Assembly (NCBI GenBank): GCA_024867545.1
Contig: JANFNE010000041.1
Coordinates: 248,001 to 312,000, forward strand
From: Phytopythium helicoides
Lineage: Eukaryota > Oomycota > Peronosporomycetes > Pythiales > Pythiaceae
Length of the DNA: 64,000 bases
Direction of reading: 5' to 3'
Numbering within the stretch: position 1 is the stretch's first letter; the number at the start of each line of letters is the position of its first letter. This document shows, one piece after another, positions 1 through 9,037 of this stretch. The notes below the pieces were generated by a model, which saw only the letters and a list, made by a program, of their open reading frames with translations, was not told where the DNA came from and searched no databases. The position numbers were made by a program, and so were the translations under genes.

Positions 1-525
1 TACCACCGCTACGCGTGCATTGACAGCAACAATGTGAAGTACTGCGGCCACTTCTTCTCTGTGTACATGCTCAAGGACCAGATCCTGAGTGGCATTAAGA
101 GCGGTCACCGCCACGACTGGGAGAAGGCCATCGTCTGGACGGAGAATGGCGTCGTGACCTACGGCAGCTACAGTGCGCACTCGGGTGTGGGCACCGCTGC
201 TGCTGCTGACATCCCGCAGCAGGATGGCCACCTCAAGTTCGTCTACCACAAGGACGGTGTGGCCACGCACGCCATGCGCTTTGCCAAGACGGATGAGACG
301 GCCGAGAACCCGCAGGGTGCATTCGTGACCCCTACGATTGTGAGCTGGTACACCATGGTTGGCGATGGCGTCACGAACCAGGATCTGCGTGACAAGCTCA
401 ACACCTACGACTACGGCAGCGCCAACTTCCCGCACAACGATGGCCGCTTCCTTGGTGCGCTCAACGACTACAAGCCGGCAAACTTCCCGACTTTTACTCA
501 GGAGAGTGTCGACAACTCGCAGTAA
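1..525 (+). CDS. NLP (necrosis-inducing NPP1-family) protein, 5' end outside window
   Basis: The window opens inside this gene: the reading frame is open from base 1 to the TAA at 523-525 (174 codons). It carries the NLP hallmark GHRHDWE (residues about 37-43 of the visible part), whose His, Asp and Glu bind the metal ion needed for activity in this family. NLPs are secreted proteins that bind plant sphingolipids and damage plasma membranes of dicots, although many oomycete members are non-toxic. The visible protein is identical to the downstream copy at 2514-3296; the DNA differs only at base 264 (C versus T, silent Ala). The signal peptide lies off the left edge. The family call is firm; toxicity cannot be inferred from sequence. 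Confidence 0.93.
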   Translation, partial: YHRYACIDSNNVKYCGHFFSVYMLKDQILSGIKSGHRHDWEKAIVWTENGVVTYGSYSAHSGVGTAAAADIPQQDGHLKFVYHKDGVATHAMRFAKTDETAENPQGAFVTPTIVSWYTMVGDGVTNQDLRDKLNTYDYGSANFPHNDGRFLGALNDYKPANFPTFTQESVDNSQ

Positions 526-624
526 GCTAGACGCCTTCCTTTTTCGTCTGTGTAGTGTAGTTCGTGGTGAAAGTAAATATCACTAGTGTCCATACTGAAG
601 TTGTAAGCAAAGCTCTTCAACCTC
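1..624 (+). repeat. Left copy of an NLP-containing direct duplication
   Basis: Bases 1-624 match 2772-3395 with a single mismatch (264 versus 3035). The identity runs through the 3' UTR, about 99 bases past the stop, and breaks abruptly at 625/3396. The left limit of the duplication is beyond the window. Spacing is 2771 bases. Confidence 0.95.
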
Positions 625-1159
625 TTCAACATGTTTGACACGTCCGTTGAAGATTGCAGTCTTCAATGATTCAACCCCAAATCTTCTTCCTTCAGTCGAC
701 GGTAGATATATGCGCAAGGTGAGATTCAAGCAGATGCCTCTCCCGATTCACGATGACTCGGAGCCACGCAGCAAGTCACCAGGTCGTCCCAGGTCAGCAA
801 CGGAGTCCCTGGATTGTTCTCAAGATCACGCCGTTGACGATCGGCCACGAAGGCGTAAGGCACACTACGATATGTTATTAGTCTGTCGATGACTAGCGCA
901 TCGAGTTCCTATAGCTTCGCGACGCACGCATCTGCGTCGGTGGGAGCGCCACGACAGCCAAACCGCAGGCCAGAGCAGTTGTAGTTGAGGCCATCAGCGT
1001 GCTCTACAATATCAAGTCAATATCGTGGTCGGACGCTGGTCAGAGGCCAGCTCAATTTATTACCAATCCGCCGTAAACCGACTGTTGCTCGCATTACATC
1101 GCGTTTCATTCAGCACCCACCAAGCCACCAAGCTCGGCGTTATTCATGGGCCACATGCG

Positions 1160-1700
1160 CGGGGATCTCGAGATGAGGACCGTAGTGGGCGTCCGACGTT
1201 TGTCGTACCCACCTTCAGCTGGCGCATAGGAAGTAGTAGGAAGCGGCATAAGCATCAGGCGAGGTTGCAGCAAAGCTTGGCGAAACAGGAACTCGCCGCC
1301 AGAGAACTGGGAGACCCGTACTCTACGTACCTAGGGTGCTTTGTATGTAGAGCGACTCGCGGGAACCTTCAATGCCTCGCAACATAAACTCCGTTTGGGT
1401 GGCAACGCGCTACCGAATTGCGGCACGATTTGCGAAGGGATTGCGTACGCAGGTTGTTGGCGGGGCTCGTTAGGCCTGCTCTCGGTAGTTTAATATGCCT
1501 AGATTGCGCAGGGCACCATGCAGATATTCGCAAATTTATTGCTGTGTTGAGTCGAGCTATAGACTGCTCAGCTCACTGTCCAGCTCATTGCTCAGCTATA
1601 TGCTCAGCTCACTACTCGAAGAACGATTGCCGGGATATACATACATAAACGTTTCCTTCATCGAAATTGAACGTTGAACACAATTGGTGCAGAATAACAT
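1160..1700. repeat. Degenerate repeat relic, copy A
   Basis: It shares a collinear series of blocks with 1715-2250: a shared block containing CCTTCAGCTGGCG (1209-1221), then later CTCACTACTCG, then ATACATA(C)ATAA, then TTGGTGC followed by a short AT-rich stretch. The blocks keep the same order and a spacing near 550 bases, so this is one diverged tandem duplication, possibly of an LTR. No intact terminal repeats or target duplications were found. Confidence 0.45.
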
Positions 1701-1714
1701 TGAACCTCCGAGCC

Positions 1715-2250
1715 ACACGAGAGGCGATCTTGAGATAGAGACCGTCGCACACACAGTACCAGCCTTCAGCTGGCGTGCAGGAAGCAGCGTAATCGGCAAG
1801 CACGCTCAGGCAGGAGATGGATGCTCGCCACCACAAAACCCGAGACCGAACGTACATTGCACACGCACCGACAGAGGCACAGACCTTCAAGGCCACACAC
1901 AACACCGGACGCTCAGCTGCCAACGAGAACACCGGACTGAAGCAGGATTTCCTTCGCAACTCCCTTCGTATCGATACGATTCAGACAGAGCTCGCCGCTC
2001 GTCTCGGCGTTTGGACGGGCTCAGTATATACGGATACACAACACTCGTCCTGTACACGCACACACCAGCACCAATTGATGCTCAAAACCAGAGCTTTTCG
2101 CTACGAGGAGCTCATCGAGCTGACTGCTCAACTCACTACTCGGAGGATGATCGCCGAGACTCTCATCTCTCGGCGAGAGATACATAATGCTCGTCGTGGA
2201 TACTGTGCAGAGTTGGTGCGAGATATCGAGCACTGACTAACAAACATACT
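1715..2250. repeat. Degenerate repeat relic, copy B
   Basis: Partner of copy A: CCTTCAGCTGGCG at 1763-1775, CTCACTACTCG near 2131, ATACATAATG near 2180 and TTGGTGCGAG near 2213. Similarity is patchy (tens of bases at a time), so the copies are old compared with the NLP duplication that surrounds them. Confidence 0.45.
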
Positions 2251-2463
2251 AACACCCATACTAAAGACCGGCTCTAATGGCAACGTCGCACTGGCACAGA
2301 CTCGCTGTCCGACCGCCGTCTGTACTGTATTGATTAGCGTTATTGCTGCACATCCCATGATCGGATCGATCTGCCCTCCTTGTGCCGCGGATACATGTGG
2401 TTGCTGCTGCAGTCGTCATGGTCACGGGCGGCTATCCCTCGGTGAGTCTGCATGGGTCGACTC

Positions 2464-2479
2464 ACTCATTCCACATTTC
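2464..2479 (+). promoter_or_regulatory. Oomycete-type INR + FPR core promoter
   Basis: The sequence ACTCATTCCACATTTC fits the oomycete initiator plus flanking promoter region (general form GCTCATTYYNCAWTTT) at all but about two positions. It lies 35-50 bases before the NLP start codon at 2514, the spacing expected for a transcription start with a short leader. It argues that translation begins at 2514 rather than at an upstream in-frame codon at 2382. Confidence 0.7.
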
Positions 2480-2513
2480 TCCACCAAGAGCTCACTTGCC
2501 TCACTCACTCAAG

Positions 2514-3296
2514 ATGAAGACCTTCGCTGTCCTCGCTATCGCCTCGGCCCTCGCTGGCTTTGCTGCCGCTGACAACTTCCCCAAGCTCGACGAGGCACTC
2601 CCCTCGGGAATCGACATCTCGGCCATCTACCCCGTTTTCGACTACGACTCGGACAGCTGCCTCCCCAGCGCTGGTATCAGTCGCACCGGCGAGCAAAACG
2701 GCGGTCTCAAGCCGACGGGATCACTCACAGGCGGCTGCCGTCACGGTGACTTCATGAACCTGTCCAACACGTACCACCGCTACGCGTGCATTGACAGCAA
2801 CAATGTGAAGTACTGCGGCCACTTCTTCTCTGTGTACATGCTCAAGGACCAGATCCTGAGTGGCATTAAGAGCGGTCACCGCCACGACTGGGAGAAGGCC
2901 ATCGTCTGGACGGAGAATGGCGTCGTGACCTACGGCAGCTACAGTGCGCACTCGGGTGTGGGCACCGCTGCTGCTGCTGACATCCCGCAGCAGGATGGCC
3001 ACCTCAAGTTCGTCTACCACAAGGACGGTGTGGCTACGCACGCCATGCGCTTTGCCAAGACGGATGAGACGGCCGAGAACCCGCAGGGTGCATTCGTGAC
3101 CCCTACGATTGTGAGCTGGTACACCATGGTTGGCGATGGCGTCACGAACCAGGATCTGCGTGACAAGCTCAACACCTACGACTACGGCAGCGCCAACTTC
3201 CCGCACAACGATGGCCGCTTCCTTGGTGCGCTCAACGACTACAAGCCGGCAAACTTCCCGACTTTTACTCAGGAGAGTGTCGACAACTCGCAGTAA
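2514..3296 (+). CDS. NLP (necrosis-inducing NPP1-family) secreted protein
   Basis: A 260-residue intact member of the NLP family. Start chosen at ATG 2514 because it opens a clean signal peptide (Met-Lys, a hydrophobic stretch, cleavage near Ala19-Asp20) and lies just downstream of an INR-type core promoter; the frame is open further upstream to 2382 but that stretch is promoter. Two Cys residues in the N-terminal part are consistent with the disulphide of type 1 NLPs. The metal-binding heptapeptide GHRHDWE is complete at residues about 123-129. The aromatic-rich segment before it departs from the usual family form: the Lys-Asp pair is present but sits ten residues before the first His, two more than is typical. 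It is a near-perfect duplicate of the gene at the left edge. Likely an apoplastic effector; activity not predictable. Confidence 0.95.
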   Translation: MKTFAVLAIASALAGFAAADNFPKLDEALPSGIDISAIYPVFDYDSDSCLPSAGISRTGEQNGGLKPTGSLTGGCRHGDFMNLSNTYHRYACIDSNNVKYCGHFFSVYMLKDQILSGIKSGHRHDWEKAIVWTENGVVTYGSYSAHSGVGTAAAADIPQQDGHLKFVYHKDGVATHAMRFAKTDETAENPQGAFVTPTIVSWYTMVGDGVTNQDLRDKLNTYDYGSANFPHNDGRFLGALNDYKPANFPTFTQESVDNSQ

Positions 3297-3395
3297 GCTA
3301 GACGCCTTCCTTTTTCGTCTGTGTAGTGTAGTTCGTGGTGAAAGTAAATATCACTAGTGTCCATACTGAAGTTGTAAGCAAAGCTCTTCAACCTC
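2772..3395 (+). repeat. Right copy of the NLP-containing direct duplication
   Basis: Matches bases 1-624 with one silent mismatch (T3035 versus C264). Similarity stops inside the 3' flank, 99 bases after the stop codon. Confidence 0.95.
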
Positions 3396-3507
3396 CTTTG
3401 AGGTGTACCGCTCTATGGAAAATGGAAAACGCCGAGAGGCGACTGTTCAAGCCTCCATTTGTGGTTTTACCTTCTCCAGAGCTATTGTAGCACGTAGCTC
3501 CGTCAAT

Positions 3508-4432
3508 ATGGCAACAGCGTTCTCCATCGATGAGTTCAAGCGAAAGCAGCGGGCGAAGGAAGCTCGCGCACGGCGGAAGTCATCATCGATTACAAAAGCA
3601 TCACATCTGAGTGCGCGACTCCTGGCGCTGGCTGCACCACAAGAACCGTACTCTCCTCAGCAGCGTGCATACCTCGACTTTTGCGTGGAGAAGAGTATGG
3701 ATCCAGATCGCTTGCTTTTGGCTGAGCTCGCGCGCGGTCAGTTCCTCCTCAAGCTCGACCGATTTGGACCTGATGAGGTAGGGCATGTGTGGTTGGAAAT
3801 GTGGTTGCGAATTTGTGCAAAATAACCAGAACGCTGCAAATGATGGCCCATGGCAGCTTGAAAACCACATGAAGTTCTTGCAAAGGACGACAAGCTGTCG
3901 GCAGATTTGCCTCTCTCTCGGTTCCGTCGCCATCAACCGAGGTGCGATAGAGATTCTGTCCTTGATTTGAGCTCAAATCAAGCCAAACAGATTTCGCTGC
4001 TGTAGATCTACGCATCAAATTGGATCGTCTCGGACTCAAGCGAGCATTTGCCTTTACGAGACAAGGAGCATCGATGGCTGTGCGGTGAGATCAATTGCAT
4101 TTCAAGAGTTTTTGCTCCGTTCACATCACTTAGTTTGGTACAATCTATATAGTGCGGCATGCTTGGCTGCCAGTCGAACACCAAAATTGGCTCGGTTCCA
4201 ACTTCTTGGAGTGAAGATTGAGCCAGACGTAGCGCCATTGCTAGTACAGGTTGAGACTCTCCCTTGAATCTGTGGGATGACAGTGTTTACACTTAGTGCG
4301 TGCATGACAGGTTCTCGAAAACTGCCACGAGCTTGAAGAGATTAACGTGACCCAGTCCAAGATGGGTGATGCCACCCTCAGTGGTAACTTGTTTTGGGCT
4401 TGAGATTCATTATTGAACACGATCGAGTTCTC

Positions 4433-4475
<43 letters not shown>

Positions 4476-5880
4476 ATCCGTTAGGCGTTGCTGTCGCAAT
4501 TGGACAAAGTGATCGACTTCAGCATGTGTCACTTTCAGGCTGCCGCCTGACAAATCATGCAAAGCTGCATATCGCAAAGATCATTTCGGTAAAGACTTTA
4601 AGATGGGTTACCATGGTTGAATCTGTGGTCATAATATGAGTTCTTGTTCACCGACAGCTTCATGCGGCATATCAAGACGAAGCCGAATGGAGCGCAAGTT
4701 TGCGTGGAGATGCATCGAGCCCAGCGCTGCCACCACGGCCGAAGCTCCTTCTGGATCTCTCTAACAACGAGCTTGGCGACGACACAGCTGGTGTGCTCTC
4801 CGACACGCTGGTTCACGACAAGTGGCTTCTAGGTGGGTTTTCATGGCTTGGACATTGTAGTTTGATGGCTTCTCACTAGTTTTTAGGAATCAATTTGAGT
4901 GGGAACAACCTGACGGAAATCGGGGCTGCATCCTTGCTTGACACACTTACTGAAAGCAATCGTACTCTTGCGGTTCTCCAGCTGGAGGGTATGAAGCCAA
5001 ACACGCGTACGTCTGTGTCTCATTGGCATGAACTACACCATAGTGTTGACGCCATAGTGATCAACCACAGTATCTGCTTCAACTATGGACGCACTTGAGG
5101 CTCTGTTTTGTCAAAGACGTCACTTACTGCAGCAACGAGCAATGGAATCGCGGGAGATCCAACTTCTACTCGGCAGCCTCATGCTAAAGTGGGGTGTCGA
5201 TCGAGAAGCGGTGCTGGAAATTTGCCACGACATAGCGCCAACACATCGCAGCTGCGCAAGTGCTTCGAGCTATTCAGAGTCAATCGTGTCATCTCGAAGC
5301 AATCAGGAAAGCGAGCAAGACAATTCAGCTTTCCTACGCAAAATGGCAGAGGATAACTACGAAAACGAAGCTGATAGCGTAAACGACAGAGCGGCGATGG
5401 ACCGCGCATATTCAATCCCAAAGAGCAAAGAACACACCACAGGAACAGAAAGCAACGGCATGGCGCACATACAAACGGTGAGCTCGCTTGACGTGATTGC
5501 ATCGCATGTAGACATATGTAACACTAGGAGCAAACGCAGATCCAGTACTTGATCGAGAGGCTGAGCGTTCTTGAAGCTGAAAAGCGCACTGCTGCAGAGC
5601 ACATCGCCACATTGGAGGTAGGCAATTGCACACCACGGGCACGCTTCGACCAGCCACGTCTCAGAATGGAATGTTGCAGGCCGACAACCGATCACTGCGT
5701 GAGCAGCTTGCTGCTAGATCAGCAGCAGTTCCATCTACGGTTGCATCGCCAGCCATTCCCATGGAGGCGGAGCTCATCGCACAGCTCGAGACATCCATTA
5801 ATTCGCTAGCAGAGCAAGTCGAGCACATCGAGCGGGAGAAGCTGTCAAGCATGGCTTCATCATCGACCCCACTGTCGTAG
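3508..5880 (+). CDS. CEP78-like leucine-rich-repeat centrosomal protein
   Basis: Eleven exons join cleanly: 3508-3777, 3830-3941, 4006-4084, 4153-4249, 4311-4383, 4485-4588, 4658-4832, 4887-5006, 5071-5477, 5528-5617 and 5680-5880, giving 575 residues. The N-terminal half has ribonuclease-inhibitor-type LRRs (for example LSGCRLTN and INLSGNNLTEIGAASLL). Between repeats lies a segment with EAEWSASLRGD followed by a basic/Pro stretch and an LRR; the same order (W-AESLR before an LRR) is characteristic of animal CEP78. The C-terminus is Ser/Asp/Glu-rich and ends in a short coiled coil (IERLSVLEAEKRTAAEHIA onward), also as in CEP78. CEP78 acts at the mature centriole and controls cilium assembly, so a flagellar basal-body role in zoospores is inferred. 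LRRC45-type proteins were the alternative. Stop is 149 bases from the convergent SMG-like gene. Confidence 0.78.
4436..4472 (+). repeat. (GT)n microsatellite inside a CEP78-like intron
   Basis: About 18 GT units within the 101-base intron 4384-4484, which ends in TTTTATCCGTTAG. The run sits between the donor and a short pyrimidine tract, so length changes would alter the intron size but not the reading frame. Confidence 0.95.
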
Positions 5881-6029
5881 CTCAGCGTTTGATACAAGGG
5901 CGAATTCTCTGCGCAGTAGTATGAACATTTGCCTTTGTTTTTCACTGTCGCGAAGTTTACGACGGGAATCTGAACAAAACACCACAAGCGCATCAGTTTT
6001 AAAGCGAAACGCAATCGACAAATTATTTT

Positions 6030-8816
6030 CTAGGCTACGCACCGGAAGTTTGGATTGGGTAGGAACTCGTTTTGAACCCACGTAAAGGAGATCTGGTGCG
6101 CCTTGAGCCATGAGCGCATGGCTTCCTTCCTTTCGCGCGGACCCTCCATGTTCTCGACGTGGTCGCGGAAGAGGTCGTTTGTGACAACGCAACCATCATG
6201 GAGCCCAGCATACTGGATGCAGTAAGAATCGTCATAGTCTTGTGGAGGCGTCGGGATAAGCACTCCTTCTTGAACCATAGCACGAAGCATCTCGACGTCA
6301 TCAGGATGCTTGGAAACGCTCGTACTATTGGACAAAGTGTTGACCCCTGTTCGCTGGATTCGATGTGCCTGCTGCTCTTGTTCGTCTTGAAGCATATAGT
6401 CGGGAATGAAGGCGACGACGCGATGGTTCAACGCGCGAAAGTAATCCACAGCGAGACGAACGCCAATGCTTGAGAATTTGAGACCCATTCCGTGGCGCAT
6501 CGCCACATTAGGTGCGTCAACCACGACCAAACACTTGTTGCGAGTCTGCGAAGGCTGAAAGCCGCTTTGGAACTCCGAGTATTGAGAGCCAATAGCCATG
6601 ACACCCGCAAAAGTCGATGGATCAGGCGTTGACTGCCTTTCACTCGCCGTGTTCGCAACTGTCAAACCATGCAAATGTCGAGATGTGACTTCTACATCAT
6701 CCCCGTCACTGTCGATGGAAGTGTCGAGTGTCTCGTCCTCAAAGCCGCAGAACTCACAGCAGCCGTCATCAAACGAGCTCGAGTTTGAGCATTGGGAGCA
6801 TAGATGATCCGTTCTCTTGGCTCTCTCCATCGCAACTGCTTTCCTGCGCTCTGGTTCGAATGTTTTGACCCCGCCCACATCGACAATTTTTCGGCAGAGA
6901 TTGACCGTCCGCGCCATTCGCAACTCAAGCAGTGTCTTTTCGCTAAGTGATGCGGATTCCTCGCTGTCTCTTCGTTTAGCCCAGTTCTTTCCGTTGCGCC
7001 GTGGGGGAGGCGACGAAGACGGCGGAAAAGAACCCAAGTAGATCTTGCGCACAAAATCCAACTGTACAAAGCCCGTGGTTTCAGAATCTTCTGGAAGTTC
7101 TCGATCGCTAGTCGAGCCCAAACCAAGTAGGTATACCGCGAGTGCACTCGAGGGCAAAGCGTAGTGAAACTTGGAGCAGCTTTCGGCGAACAGATCAGCA
7201 GGTGCAGATTTCACTTGCACGCTCTGTGCGTGGAGCCACAGCAGAGCCATGTTCAGCGCTGGGAGAAGTGCGTTCGAGACTGTCATCACCTGGAGGTGAT
7301 CGCTGGAAAGTGCAAGCAGCTCTGAAAGCTGGAGCAGAATCGATGTACCAACAGTGTACAGAAGCTCTACCGCAGAGGAGGTGTTTTGTGCACCGCTGCT
7401 GGGAAAAGACTGCGTGCGTTCAATTGAGTGTGGAGCGTATTCATGGGTTAGTATGAATTACGAATGCTAGGTGTAATTGCTGAGGCGCAGGATCATGATC
7501 GTACCTGTTTACCGTCTGCGAGAAGTAGGTTGATGCATACGAGTTGCATCATAGAAGCTGCAATTTGCTGGCGGTATCGAGAATCAATCAAAAGCGACTG
7601 AATGCTCATCAGCCCTCGCAATTCTGACATAATCGATTGCAATTTGACGCCCCACGAACTCGCATCAGCTTTTCCAGACGTTAACGCACACAGTGCATCA
7701 AAGATTGCGACTGGCCGCGAACTTGTGCTGCGACTGCTGGAGTCAACAAACACATTGGTTGAGCGCGCCATCAATGTACACTTTTGAAGGGTCTGGATGA
7801 GGTTTTCGCGCGACGGGAATGGCTGTTCGCTCCCCAAACTGCGTGCGTACAAGTAAGCAGCTTCAAGCAGCTTGCGTTCGCGAGCAGCAACGAGAGCCAG
7901 CTGATTGTATACCTTCCCATTAGTTGGCGCTATCGCTCGAGCCCTCTGGTAATACCCACGGGCGTTTGCCCAGTAGTCTTCACCCGAGGCAACGCGCGAC
8001 CTGGGAGATTGTTGCTGCTTGTAGCGCTCGATGTCGCCAAGAGCAACCAACGTGTGCTGCAACGAGTGTTGTAGCGCTTGGCGGGTTTCCGCTAACAAAT
8101 TGGTAACCTTGAGCTTGCTCTCCAGAGCCGCCGACAGGTCGCCGTAGAATCGAGCGCACTCGCCTAGGTCTTCATGAGTGGCTTTCCCCTCCAGACACCT
8201 GTACCAGTGCTGCCAGAGGCGTCTGTCGGTCTCCTGCAGGTTCCCACAAGCGCGTTACCAACTCGAACACCCCCACGGAGAATCAAGCAACACGCTATCT
8301 ACCGTTTTCTGGGCGACCACAGGGTGCGCCGTGATGAGCTCGACGCACGCCGAGCGGAACGCAGTCTGCAGCGCCACGCCCTCCGCGTCCAGCTCCCTGC
8401 AGCACCAGTCCGTTAGCCGTAAGCGCGGACCCCACCCGGTTCCTAGGCGCCACGCACTCGTCGCTAGCGCCCGCCGCCCTGAGCTGGGCCTCGAGCCCCG
8501 CGACGCGCTGCGAGAGCTGCCGCGCCGCCTGCGAGGCCCCCGCCCGCGCCTGCGGCGCGCTCGGCGCCTGTCGCCGGGTCCTGCGCGGCTGGCGCTGCCC
8601 GCGGGCGTCCGGGTCCTCCCATAGCACGTGAGGGCGCGCGCTCGCGGCCCCCGCGCGGCCCTTGGGCTCGCTGCAGCTGCGCGTCGGTGGGGGCCGCGTG
8701 CCGCGCTGGAAGTCGCCGAGCGACTCGCGCCGGCCCGACATCCGACGCTTTGAGAGAGAAGAGCCTGATGGTGAGGCGAGTTCGAAAGTACCGGTAGGTC
8801 CTGATACTTGGCTCAT
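6030..8816 (-). CDS. SMG5/6/7 (EST1)-like protein with C-terminal Regnase-type NYN nuclease domain
   Basis: Four exons on the minus strand (8458-8816, 8303-8396, 7505-8233, 6030-7289) give 813 residues. Residues about 155-275 match the 14-3-3-like/TPR core of EST1/SMG proteins: LWQHWY, then HTLVALGDIERY, YYQRARAIAPTNGKVYNQLA and PFPSRENL. The LPEDSETTGFVQL motif and preceding LLPALNMALLWL fit the second helical region. Instead of the PIN domain of SMG6, the last 165 residues form a NYN/Zc3h12a-type RNase: VVVDAPNVAMRHG (Asp about 652), YDDSY (Asp 747-748) and VTNDLFRD (Asp 766), so all four metal-binding acids of Regnase-1 are kept. A small Cys cluster (CSQC...CCEFCGF) lies between. Likely cytoplasmic, in nonsense-mediated decay or related mRNA turnover. 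The first exon is low complexity and its start (ATG 8816) is the least certain part. Confidence 0.85.
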
Positions 8817-9037
8817 TCGGACTTTTTCCTGAGCCAACACGATCTTTGTCGGGCCGGCGGCAGCCAGGCGACCAAAGCAAGACGACTGCTGCGCACGATT
8901 CTGAATTGACGATACCTCGATGGCCTTGGGAAGGTCTCATGCATTTCTAATGTCTAGGGTCTAGTGTACAAGCTGCATCGTCCGCTGGGCTGTTCCCGGT
9001 GGTGGTAGGTTGAATTCCCTCAAACTGCGCGTCCATT

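Larger units (their letters stand above)
626..2460. other. Gene-poor interval between the two NLP copies
   Basis: About 1.8 kb without a gene I can recognise. Open frames of 60-170 codons exist (for example near 1684-2187 and 1817-2236), but they overlap each other in different frames, lack ATG starts in several cases and show no family motif. The interval is largely made of two diverged copies of one sequence (listed separately), which look like decayed LTR or other transposon remnants. The last 100 bases are the promoter of the second NLP gene. Confidence 0.6.

Noticed and set aside
1684..2236. Two overlapping open frames of 139-167 codons
   Set aside because: Different frames over the same degenerate repeat, no family motif; chance frames in relic DNA.
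2382..2513. In-frame upstream extension of the NLP reading frame (44 codons)
   Set aside because: It precedes a proper signal peptide and contains the INR/FPR promoter element, so it is not translated.
3508..5880. LRRC45 as the identity of the LRR gene
   Set aside because: The inserted W-ASLR segment between repeats and the short C-terminal coil match CEP78; LRRC45 has a much longer coiled coil.
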